A stretch of 23,764 nt of DNA from a virus, in IMG/VR virus record IMGVR_UViG_3300043436_003052, positions 1-23,764 of that record; one strand, given 5' to 3'. Below, piece by piece: positions 6,598-11,545 of this stretch. Both the position numbers and the translations under genes were made by a program. Within the stretch, counting starts at the first letter, position 1. Each line of letters begins with the position of its first letter. Below the pieces are notes generated by a model. The model was not told the DNA's origin. It saw nothing but the letters and a program-made list of their open reading frames with translations, and made no database searches.

Positions 6598-6744
6598 TTG
6601 CGCGGAGCGGGTTACAGGGTGGTTGGGAATATGCGGAAGCTTCCCCCAACGCGGAAGGTCGCCTGTGGCTCCCATCCGCTCTCCCGCTGGTCGTGGGTGA
6701 TGCATCCGCTTGCGATATGGGAAACAGGTTGAAGGGAGGTTTGC

Positions 6745-7134
6745 ATGGCGAGACGTATGCCGAATGTAGGGGAGGTCGGGATGCGATATGGCAAGAGAAA
6801 CTATTTGCGGACGCAGAGGCACCTCTTGATGGCCAAACGGGGAAAATGGCATCTGGTCATTTGTCCCGATAAATGCATGGCCGGATGGATTAATGTGAAG
6901 GTGCATTTGGACCAGACGGCCAGCAAGAATGTTTTCGAGGTCGGGATATTCAATGGGAAGGCATCGCCCAAGGCAGATGTGAAATTGCTCAATGAGCATC
7001 ACCCGTCGATCATGGCATGGGTGATGGATAGGGTGGCGGCATATGTCGATGGCAAGGTCACCCTGAAGGCAGAGGTCGGGACGCCTGTGGTCTACACAAA
7101 GGAACGGCGCTGGAAGATTTTATCGAAGGGATGA
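6745..7134 (+). CDS. Basic hypothetical protein (129 aa)
   Basis: GGGAGG (6735-6740) precedes the ATG. The protein starts with a very basic segment (MARRMPNVGEVGMRYGKRNY) and remains Lys/Arg-rich, including GKWHLVICPDKC and a C-terminal KERRWKILSKG, so nucleic-acid binding is plausible. No family is recognised. It is the first gene after the 13-copy repeat array and pairs with the DDDIPF-tailed protein four bases downstream, so it is a candidate array-binding or initiator protein. That role is inferred from position and charge only. The 216-residue antisense frame over this region is not supported. Confidence 0.6.
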   Translation: MARRMPNVGEVGMRYGKRNYLRTQRHLLMAKRGKWHLVICPDKCMAGWINVKVHLDQTASKNVFEVGIFNGKASPKADVKLLNEHHPSIMAWVMDRVAAYVDGKVTLKAEVGTPVVYTKERRWKILSKG

Positions 7135-7137
7135 TTT

Positions 7138-7773
7138 ATGGCAAAGCCCGGCACAAAGAAATATAAACAGGAAAATGATTGGCGCACGATCCTGCCCAAA
7201 GAGCGCAGGCGTGACAGTGCCCCATGGCAGAAAACATACGGCACATATGTCACCGGACAGGCATGGGTGGATGAGGTGACGCTGTGCGCAGAGCGCATGG
7301 AACACAAATGGGGTGCAGGCCGATTGCGGTTGATGGTCGGCCCTGAATTGCGGGATAAGTTTGACCGCCAAAGGTATATGTTCAATCAGGCGCTTTACCA
7401 TGGCAGTCTGGAAGACGTCAGGGTGCAGTGTAAGCGCATGATCACTGGCTGGGGTGCTTTGGATAGGGCCGCAGACGAAATGGGCTTAGAAAGGCTCCCT
7501 GTGAATGCATGGGAGGTGTCTGGGGAGGCAGGGACGGTGCATGTGATCGTCCGGACGCTGGATGATGCCATCGACTATCGCAAGGGCCGTCAGAACGTCT
7601 GCATATACACGCTTGATGAAATTGCGGTCCTGTTGGACGCACAGGGGCTGCTGGGAGCCGCTAAGGCTGCATTTCCGGATGCGGAGGTGATAATGGTGCA
7701 GCGAAGTGTCGGGGACGCTCTGGATGACGTTGAAAGCACCCAGAACGACCTTGACGACGATATTCCGTTTTAG
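7138..7773 (+). CDS. Phage protein with SSB-like C-terminal tip (211 aa)
   Basis: A 211-residue protein whose final residues are DLDDDIPF, nearly the same as the conserved tip of bacterial single-stranded DNA-binding protein (FDDDIPF), which docks onto replication and repair partners. An acidic linker precedes it (GDALDDVESTQNDLDDD). The body does not look like the usual SSB OB fold: it begins MAKPGTKKYKQENDW, has a helical middle (VGPELRDKFDRQRYMFNQA, then RMITGWGALDRAADEMG) and a C-terminal part with TVHVIVRTLDDA. Similar bodies occur in phages of Alphaproteobacteria, from memory, as hypothetical proteins. It may be an unusual ssDNA-binding protein or a tip mimic recruiting host SSB partners. 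It lies four bases after the 6745 gene. Confidence 0.72.
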   Translation: MAKPGTKKYKQENDWRTILPKERRRDSAPWQKTYGTYVTGQAWVDEVTLCAERMEHKWGAGRLRLMVGPELRDKFDRQRYMFNQALYHGSLEDVRVQCKRMITGWGALDRAADEMGLERLPVNAWEVSGEAGTVHVIVRTLDDAIDYRKGRQNVCIYTLDEIAVLLDAQGLLGAAKAAFPDAEVIMVQRSVGDALDDVESTQNDLDDDIPF

Positions 7774-8006
7774 GCACGTTCGCCTGAATTGTGTGGCGGT
7801 GGGACTGGGATGTTTTTCTTTAGCCACCTTGGGGTGATCCGACCTTCCTCAAGGGCAGTCAGTAAGAGGGAAACAGATTGCGGGATTGGGCTGTCACCGT
7901 TTGCCCATTTGCGACCGTGGCGATGTGTCACGCCTGTTATCCATGACACATCCACCTGACGGAGCCCCATGCGTTGCAGCGCAGCGCGATATTGGTCCTT
8001 GGTCAT
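7770..8006 (-). CDS. Small helix-turn-helix protein (78 aa)
   Basis: The pattern GLRQVDVSWITGVTHRHGRK, then WANGDSPIPQSVSLLLTALE, is a compact HTH of the XRE/plasmid-regulator type, with the usual Trp-x-x-Gly and Pro turn after the recognition helix. A C-terminal tail is basic and Pro-rich. The ATG at 8006 overlaps the stop of the upstream 28-aa gene (TGATG), favouring it over the GTG at 8015. It ends the leftward operon, and its stop overlaps the stop of the rightward DDDIPF gene by four bases. It is a candidate regulator of the palindrome-spacer promoters. The target is not shown. Confidence 0.68.
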   Translation of the reverse strand: MTKDQYRAALQRMGLRQVDVSWITGVTHRHGRKWANGDSPIPQSVSLLLTALEEGRITPRWLKKNIPVPPPHNSGERA

Positions 8007-8092
8007 CAATCCCACCAGTCATGGGGACTTGGCATTGTCGCCAGTGCAAGGAGCCCAGAGGCGATCATTAGAACGACGAAAAACTGGTGCAT
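8006..8092 (-). CDS. 28-aa membrane peptide
   Basis: A short frame encoding MHQFFVVLMIASGLLALATM plus PSPHDWWD: one hydrophobic helix and a short acidic/aromatic tail, much like the 42-aa peptide at 5017, which also ends in a DWW motif. The start lies one base after the preceding stop (TGACATG on this strand) and the stop overlaps the HTH start (TGATG). This tight packing is the main support. It may be a membrane-active or lipoprotein-like peptide, and function is unknown. Confidence 0.5.
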   Translation of the reverse strand: MHQFFVVLMIASGLLALATMPSPHDWWD

Positions 8093-8093
8093 G

Positions 8094-8330
8094 TCATGCG
8101 GCCTTCAGCATGGCGTTTAATTCTGCCTTGATCCGGCGCGCAGCTTCACCCCGCCATGTCCCCGCATTGGCAAGGAAATACAGGACAACGCTTTGCGCAT
8201 CATCATAATAATATTTGTCCCGCATCGTGTCTAAGTGATGCATGGCGTCCAGATAGGGGACCGCGCCAAAATATGGCTTGGTCCAGTTATTGCGGATCTC
8301 ACGGGCGATGGTGGCAAGTGAACGTGTCAT
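8094..8330 (-). CDS. Conserved small phage protein (78 aa)
   Basis: The sequence IAREIRNNWTKPYFGAVPYL, then DAMHHLDTMRDKYYYDDAQS, then YFLANAGTWRGEAARRIKAE, matches a small protein found widely in phages and prophages (pattern IA.EI..DW..V.FGA.PYL.AM...YG.D....V..FL.NA..WRG..A..IK.EL), recalled from memory. Its function is not established. The start lies three bases after the stop of the 106-aa gene upstream in the same leftward operon. Confidence 0.68.
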   Translation of the reverse strand: MTRSLATIAREIRNNWTKPYFGAVPYLDAMHHLDTMRDKYYYDDAQSVVLYFLANAGTWRGEAARRIKAELNAMLKAA

Positions 8331-8333
8331 GGA

Positions 8334-8654
8334 TTAAGCCTTTCGTGCTGCAAGTTTGAGGGATGTGTAGCCAGATGTCTTTTTCTGGTTTGCCTGTGCG
8401 AATGATGCAAAAGCTTTTTCGCCAAGCATCTCGCGCAGCTTCTTTTCGACTGCCTTGGGATCGACCGAATAACGGTCATCGATCACGCAGACGGTTGCCG
8501 TGAACAGGTCACCGTCATGGCTGCCTGCGCCAAGGTCTTTGATGTCTGCTGCAAGCTTGTCAGCGACAGATGTCAGGTCTGCAATCTGCGCCTTGATCTC
8601 GCCAAGCTGGTCGATGGTGCACAGGTTGTGTGCGCGTGAGAAAACTGTAGCCAT
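8334..8654 (-). CDS. Hypothetical phage protein (106 aa)
   Basis: The N-terminal half is a helical coiled-coil-like segment (IDQLGEIKAQIADLTSVADK), and the second half contains DGDLFTATVCVIDDRYSVDP followed by AVEKKLREMLGE. This order of a helix, a short strand segment and a YSVDPKAVEKKL helix resembles a phage protein often encoded near recombination or replication genes, recalled from memory and without known activity. It has the ribosome binding site ATGGAGA on the minus strand and is driven by promoter copy 5 at 8720-8748. Confidence 0.6.
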   Translation of the reverse strand: MATVFSRAHNLCTIDQLGEIKAQIADLTSVADKLAADIKDLGAGSHDGDLFTATVCVIDDRYSVDPKAVEKKLREMLGEKAFASFAQANQKKTSGYTSLKLAARKA

Positions 8655-8719
8655 ATAAAATCTCCATAAAATAGAATAAATAAGGTTTTGTGCGGTTGTT
8701 AAATCGTTGCCGCCTGATT

Positions 8720-8748
8720 GCTGTAGGGCATAATGCCCTATCTGTCAA
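8720..8748 (-). promoter_or_regulatory. Promoter with perfect spacer palindrome (copy 5)
   Basis: On the minus strand, TTGACA (8748-8743) and TACAGC (8725-8720) are 17 bp apart. The spacer holds AGGGCATTATGCCCT (8739-8725), a 15-bp inverted repeat with 6-bp arms that shares the GGGC-N5-GCCC core of the other copies. It reads toward the 106-aa gene starting at 8654, leaving a leader of about 60 bases. Confidence 0.65.
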
Positions 8749-8819
8749 ACGCGCTTTGATATTTAATGCGGATTGTTTCGATAAGTTGGTGTCGATTAAG
8801 TGGGAAATGCGATTAGCGA

Positions 8820-8966
8820 TTATGCCCCTTGTCCCTCCGCCTCCTGCGCCTGTAGCTTTCGTTCAAGGCGCTTGATCTGGCGCAATCCCTCTGCACGATC
8901 TGCGGTCCAGTCACGGCCCTGTTGCCAATCAAGGCGCATTTTTTTTAAGCGCTCAACGTCGGTCAT
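8820..8966 (-). CDS. Small helical protein (48 aa)
   Basis: This encodes MTDVERLKKMRLDWQQGRDW, then a charged helix (RAEGLRQIKRLERKLQAQE), ending in GQGA and TAA. AAAGGAAAC on the minus strand just upstream is the ribosome binding site, and it starts one base after the stop of the 31-aa membrane peptide gene. The charge pattern suggests a short coiled coil. No family is recognised. The plus-strand reading of the same bases has no support. Confidence 0.5.
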   Translation of the reverse strand: MTDVERLKKMRLDWQQGRDWTADRAEGLRQIKRLERKLQAQEAEGQGA

Positions 8967-8967
8967 G

Positions 8968-9063
8968 TTAGTTTCCTTTGAATGTCTGCGCCATGGCGTA
9001 GATGATGATGGTGGGCACGACGCCCAAGAAGAAGATTGTCGATGCGATGTGGAGCGCGGTCAT
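8968..9063 (-). CDS. 31-aa membrane peptide
   Basis: A short frame, MTALHIASTIFFLGVVPTII followed by IYAMAQTFKGN, forms one hydrophobic helix with a short polar end. Its ATG overlaps the stop of the 90-aa gene (ATGA, 4 bases) and the next gene begins one base after its stop, so it is embedded in a coupled operon. It is a probable one-pass membrane peptide of unknown function. Confidence 0.52.
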   Translation of the reverse strand: MTALHIASTIFFLGVVPTIIIYAMAQTFKGN

Positions 9064-9332
9064 GCTCCCCGCGCCTTTGCGATTGCGTCAATGGCAGCTT
9101 GCAGTTGGTCGCCATCGAAGCGGATCATGCCGCCGCCAACAGGCGACGCCTCGACCAGAGGCAATAGCGCGGCCAGCAGGTCAGGCGCGGCTGCGACTAG
9201 CTGCATGTCTGCCGCTTCGGTAACGCCAGCGCACGATGAAAAGTTTGGGCGCACCGCTATTGCGCGTCCCTGCGGATCGTAAACGGCCATGTGCTGGGCG
9301 TTGTATTGCCAAGGTGTTTTTGAGATGGTCAT
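9060..9332 (-). CDS. Conserved phage protein (90 aa)
   Basis: First gene of the leftward operon, with the CAACAAGGAGCAA leader (9351-9339) shared with gapR and the gene at 9501. The sequence reads TISKTPWQYNAQHMAVYDPQ, then TEAADMQLVAAAPDLLAALL, then IRFDGDQLQAAIDAIAKARG. The pattern A.N..LIAAAPDLL.AL...V......AI.KA is very common in small phage and prophage proteins of unknown function, recalled from memory. Promoter copy 3 lies 27 bases upstream. Confidence 0.7.
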   Translation of the reverse strand: MTISKTPWQYNAQHMAVYDPQGRAIAVRPNFSSCAGVTEAADMQLVAAAPDLLAALLPLVEASPVGGGMIRFDGDQLQAAIDAIAKARGA

Positions 9333-9358
9333 TGTGTGTTGCTCCTTGTTGATGACTT

Positions 9359-9387
9359 ACATTAGGGCAGCTCGCCCACATGGTCAA
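9359..9387 (-). promoter_or_regulatory. Leftward promoter with spacer palindrome (copy 3)
   Basis: On the minus strand, TTGACC (9387-9382) and TAATGT (9364-9359) are 17 bp apart. The spacer contains GGGCGAGCTGCCC (9377-9365). It is followed within 20 bases by the CAACAAGGAGCAA leader and the 90-aa gene. It is the leftward half of a divergent promoter pair with copy 4. Confidence 0.68.
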
Positions 9388-9445
9388 CAACAATCGCACA
9401 TTCAAAAACTCGATTAATAAAATGCTATTGATCGAATTTTCCCTA

Positions 9446-9474
9446 TTTACATGTTGGGCGGTTCGCCCTAATGA
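9446..9474 (+). promoter_or_regulatory. Rightward promoter with spacer palindrome (copy 4)
   Basis: TTTACA (9446-9451) and TAATGA (9469-9474) are 17 bp apart, with GGGCGGTTCGCCC (9456-9468), an inverted repeat of GGGCG and CGCCC, in the spacer. The leader carries CAACAAGGAGCAA (9483-9495) and the ATG follows at 9501. It pairs divergently with copy 3, their -35 boxes 58 bp apart across an AT-rich stretch. Confidence 0.68.
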
Positions 9475-9500
9475 TTGGGTGTCAACAAGGAGCAAATGAC

Positions 9501-9701
9501 ATGAACGTAGAACTTGAAGCTAAATGCACCGTCACCCATGAATGGGGCACGGTAGCTAAATTCTTTAGCGCCGTCGAAGCTGGCTATGCGGCCCGCGCAC
9601 TGAGCAAGCTAAGCAACAGCACATACCGCACCTGCGACTATCGCTGGCCGGAAGAGGGCATCGATGTCACCGTCTACACCAGCGGGGAGATCGCAGCATG
9701 A
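9501..9701 (+). CDS. Hypothetical protein (66 aa)
   Basis: First gene of the rightward group from promoter copy 4. The ATG at 9501 follows AAGGAGCAAATGAC. An earlier in-frame ATG at 9471 overlaps the -10 box and is rejected. The protein has HEWGTVAKFFSAVEAGYAAR followed by strand-rich YRTCDYRWPEEGIDVTVYT, a small alpha/beta protein. No family is recognised. Its TGA overlaps the next ATG by four bases. Confidence 0.62.
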   Translation: MNVELEAKCTVTHEWGTVAKFFSAVEAGYAARALSKLSNSTYRTCDYRWPEEGIDVTVYTSGEIAA

Positions 9702-9925
9702 GCGCGCTGCATTACATCGTCAGCCAGCAGGACGTTACCTATGACGACGAATGGAACGAGCGCGCAGCCTTCCGTTGGTTCGCCGACGCACGGGCATACG
9801 CGCTGCGCGTTAGCAAGGCGGATGACCTTGAGCGCTTTGTGCGTGTGGAGCGCGAGGGATACGAGCCCAATTACTTCCGGCACGGTCAGTCCGCCGACCA
9901 CCTGTATGAAGAGGAGGCGGCATGA
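9698..9925 (+). CDS. Hypothetical protein (75 aa)
   Basis: Coupled by ATGA overlap to the genes on both sides. It is an acidic small protein with aromatic residues (ALHYIVSQQDVTYDDEWNER, FRWFADARAYALRVSKADDL) and an acidic C terminus (LYEEEAA). It shares with its 66-aa neighbour a FxxFxDAxxYA-like helix (KFFSAVEAGYAARAL versus FRWFADARAYALRVS), so the two may have arisen by duplication. Function is unknown. Confidence 0.6.
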   Translation: MSALHYIVSQQDVTYDDEWNERAAFRWFADARAYALRVSKADDLERFVRVEREGYEPNYFRHGQSADHLYEEEAA

Positions 9926-10074
9926 CGCGCAAGCGCACCGCCCGCGAACTGCGCGCCATGGCTTACGCCATCGCTGATGAGGTCGAGACACGCGCTGACC
10001 GCATCAAGCGGGAGCGCCCGCGCCTCACCTATGCGCAGTGCCAGTCGGCTGCGCTGCTGGAGATGCTGGGCTGA
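9922..10074 (+). CDS. Small basic protein (50 aa)
   Basis: The ATG overlaps the previous stop (ATGA). The peptide begins MTRKRTARELRAMAYAIADE, continues with an Arg-rich helix (RADRIKRERPRLTY) and ends LLEMLG at TGA 10072-10074. It is the last gene of the rightward trio and lies just before the LexA-like repeats. Nucleic-acid binding is possible from charge but not shown. Confidence 0.55.
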   Translation: MTRKRTARELRAMAYAIADEVETRADRIKRERPRLTYAQCQSAALLEMLG

Positions 10075-10090
10075 CCGCGCCCGTGTGCGT

Positions 10091-10217
10091 GTGTGTTCAT
10101 GCTTTGTTCCATCCGCATGTTCCACACGCGCCCGCACCTGCATGCGTTCATGCTTTGTTCCACACATATGTTCCACACGCGCCCGCAATAAAGAACACAT
10201 GCGTTCTCGCTTTGTTC
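10091..10217 (+). repeat. Tandem repeat with three GTTC-N7-GTTC (LexA-like) boxes
   Basis: GTTCATGCTTTGTTC occurs at 10095-10109 and 10146-10160, and GTTCTCGCTTTGTTC at 10203-10217, all matching the alphaproteobacterial LexA box GTTC-N7-GTTC with exact spacing. They sit in direct repeats of about 51 and 57 bp that also share ATGTTCCACACGCGCCCGCA (10118-10137 and 10169-10188). The third box is close to the SOS consensus reported for that bacterial class (GTTCTC...TTTGTTC). Confidence 0.6.
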
Positions 10218-10307
10218 CAAAACAGAACACCACATCAAGAACAATTTGCTTTTTGTGAGGTTGGAAAAGTTTGCCAAAAAAAGGTAGGGGGTACCCCACT
10301 TTTTTAT

Positions 10308-10400
10308 TTACTTTTGGTACCATGGGGGGTTACTTGCAGAGCAATCGGCACACAGCCCACTTGCACACATGCGCACAGTTCTGTATACACACCGCAACAC
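10308..10400 (-). CDS. Possible 30-aa Cys-rich peptide
   Basis: On the minus strand, AAGGAGCAA (10415-10407), the same leader motif used by six annotated genes in the window, is followed seven bases later by a GTG opening a 30-residue frame with four cysteines (starts MLRCVYRTVRMCASG, ends WYQK). No -10/-35 is evident and the bases opposite are noncoding. It is listed because the leader match is exact. It may be chance. Confidence 0.22.
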   Translation of the reverse strand: MLRCVYRTVRMCASGLCADCSASNPPWYQK

Positions 10401-10428
10401 GTTTGGTTGCTCCTTGCGTGGTTGATAG

Positions 10429-10478
10429 CAGTCAGTTGATTGCCACCCCCTTGCGGCAATTAACTGGCTGTTTTTCTT
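10429..10478 (+). terminator. Strong rho-independent terminator
   Basis: A 16-bp stem (10429-10444 with 10455-10470, including two G-U pairs) closes a 10-base loop and is followed by TTTTTCTT (10471-10478). The T-run is only on the plus strand, so it stops rightward transcription coming from the early genes or from the LexA-like repeats before the late block. Confidence 0.78.
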
Positions 10479-10532
10479 GCACAAAAGCGTCACCGCCCCA
10501 ATAAGGGGGTACCCCTTTGCAAAATAAAGGGG

Positions 10533-10742
10533 GTGGGGGGGGTACCAAAAAAAGTTAAGCAGTTCCGGCTGCTGAACCACCGCATATACCCTTACGGATT
10601 ACGCAGTGAAAACAAACCGGGTTGGCGGGGCCGTGGCGTGATCCACTGCGGCTTAAACAAGATGGAGGTAATTCCGCCCGCCACCATTGACCCATATACT
10701 TGCTCAAAGGCCCGTTCCGTATTAGATAGGGCCCATATTTAA
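10533..10742 (+). CDS. Doubtful short protein before terminase (69 aa)
   Basis: A frame starting at GTG 10533 in a G-run gives a basic, protein-like sequence (KKVKQFRLLNHRIYPYGLRS, then NKPGWRGRGVIHCGLNKMEV). It has no separate ribosome binding site and its start falls on a GGTACC palindrome. It ends 16 bases before the small terminase start. It may be a remnant of a longer gene. No family is recognised. Confidence 0.25.
   Translation: MGGVPKKVKQFRLLNHRIYPYGLRSENKPGWRGRGVIHCGLNKMEVIPPATIDPYTCSKARSVLDRAHI
10700..10728 (+). promoter_or_regulatory. Weak candidate late promoter
   Basis: TTGCTC (10700-10705) and TAGATA (10723-10728) are 17 bp apart, 30 bases before the small terminase start. It lacks the GGGC-N5-GCCC spacer palindrome of the early promoters, which would fit separate late control. 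TATACT at 10695-10700 is an alternative -10. Position after the terminator is the main argument. Confidence 0.3.
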
Positions 10743-10758
10743 TTCAGTGAGCATATCG

Positions 10759-11367
10759 ATGGCGTCTAAATCCAAAAATCTTATTATGCAGGACGGTGAA
10801 CTTACCGACGTTGACGGCATCCCCCAGCGCTATGCCGTGTCGCCTATCCGCGCATTGCTTCCGGATAAGGGCGCACGGAAGAAAAGCCCGCGTGAGCATA
10901 TCCCGACGGAAAAGAGCCGCAAGGGTGTGCTGCATGCGGTTGGGCTTGGCATGAACCATGAGAACATTGCCAAGGTGATGGGGATCAGCGTCACGGCCCT
11001 GACAAACCATTACCGCGAAGAGTTGGACATTGGCCTGAGCGTCGTGATGGATGACGTGAAGACCAACCTGTACAACATCGCCCGCGACCCTTTGCATAAG
11101 GGCACGGTACAGGCCGGTATCTATTTGCTCAGCCGTTTGGGCGGTGATGCGTTCAAGGATATTAAGCGCATTGAGATGACCGGTGCGGATGGGAAGGCGC
11201 TGGAGGTCAGTCACCAGACCCAGACCGTCGATCCGCGCTTGCTGGATGCTGATCAGCGTGAGGCATTACGGGATATATTAAATTCGGCCCTGCGGTTGGC
11301 TGCGCCAAATGTACAGGCACAATCAGATATTATTGATGGCGAATATAAGGAAGTAGATGATGCTTGA
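10759..11367 (+). CDS. terS: Terminase small subunit (putative)
   Basis: A 202-residue protein directly upstream of the large terminase gene. It has a helix-turn-helix around residues 57-90 (VLHAVGLGMNHENIAKVMG, then ISVTALTNHYREEL), the usual DNA-recognition element of small terminase subunits, which bind the packaging site and regulate the large subunit. A helical middle (LYNIARDPLHKGTVQAGIYL) and an acidic C terminus follow. The ATG at 10759 with GTGAG upstream is chosen over the GTG at 10747. The call rests on the HTH, size and position. Confidence 0.72.
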   Translation: MASKSKNLIMQDGELTDVDGIPQRYAVSPIRALLPDKGARKKSPREHIPTEKSRKGVLHAVGLGMNHENIAKVMGISVTALTNHYREELDIGLSVVMDDVKTNLYNIARDPLHKGTVQAGIYLLSRLGGDAFKDIKRIEMTGADGKALEVSHQTQTVDPRLLDADQREALRDILNSALRLAAPNVQAQSDIIDGEYKEVDDA

Positions 11368-11545
11368 TCCAAATGACTGGGTTTCGATGAAGTTTGACCC
11401 GCAGCTTAGCGTTAATGTGCGCAGCTTGATTAGCGTGATGCGCGGCGAGGTTGCGACCTTGAGCAAGGACCAGTGGGAAGACACCAAAGAGTGCTGCGCT
11501 GATGTGATGGAGCAGTTCTTAGAGATGCGGAAAGAGCGGGGATAA
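11360..11545 (+). CDS. Small protein between the terminase genes (61 aa)
   Basis: The ATG at 11360 (second of an ATGATG pair) is best spaced from AAGGAAG (11347-11353) and overlaps the end of the small terminase gene by eight bases. Its TAA overlaps the large terminase ATG (TAATG). It is an acidic helical protein (QWEDTKECCADVMEQFLEMR) of unknown function. Coupling on both sides suggests it is made in step with the terminase. Confidence 0.6.
   Translation: MLDPNDWVSMKFDPQLSVNVRSLISVMRGEVATLSKDQWEDTKECCADVMEQFLEMRKERG

Larger units (their letters stand above)
6330..6744. other. 415-bp noncoding segment with repeat array
   Basis: No convincing gene lies here. The left half (6334-6549) is the 13-copy GGCGGARGTA array listed separately. 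The right half holds two GTATAC motifs (6563-6568 and 6581-6586), a nested inverted repeat at 6573-6597, and a GTTGGG/CCCAAC stem around 6623-6651. It separates the operon from 5389 from the operon at 6745 and is the best candidate in the window for a replication origin. Confidence 0.6.
10288..10546. repeat. Four GGTACC palindromes in two pairs
   Basis: GGGGTACCCC occurs at 10288-10297 and 10506-10515, each followed at about 30 bp by a plain GGTACC (10316-10321 and 10541-10546). The inner and outer arms carry ACTTTTGGTACC on the left and GGTACCAAAAAAAGT on the right, an inverted arrangement around the terminator. Function is unknown. They may be protein sites or ends of a small inserted unit. 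Confidence 0.4.
10075..10758. other. Mostly noncoding junction between early and late genes
   Basis: This stretch holds tandem repeats with LexA-like boxes (10091-10217), four GGTACC palindromes (10288-10321 and 10506-10546), a strong rightward terminator (10429-10478) and a weak candidate late promoter (10700-10728). Two poorly supported short frames are listed separately. Long frames over the repeats (133 and 145 residues) are low-complexity and rejected. Confidence 0.6.

Noticed and set aside
6352-7002. 216-residue minus-strand frame across the repeat array
   Set aside because: It runs through the repeats and is antisense to the better-supported gene at 6745, with no start signal.
9886-10323. 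145-residue minus-strand and 133-residue plus-strand frames over the GTTC repeats
   Set aside because: Their repeated peptides are only translations of the DNA repeats, and neither has a ribosome binding site or neighbours in the same operon.
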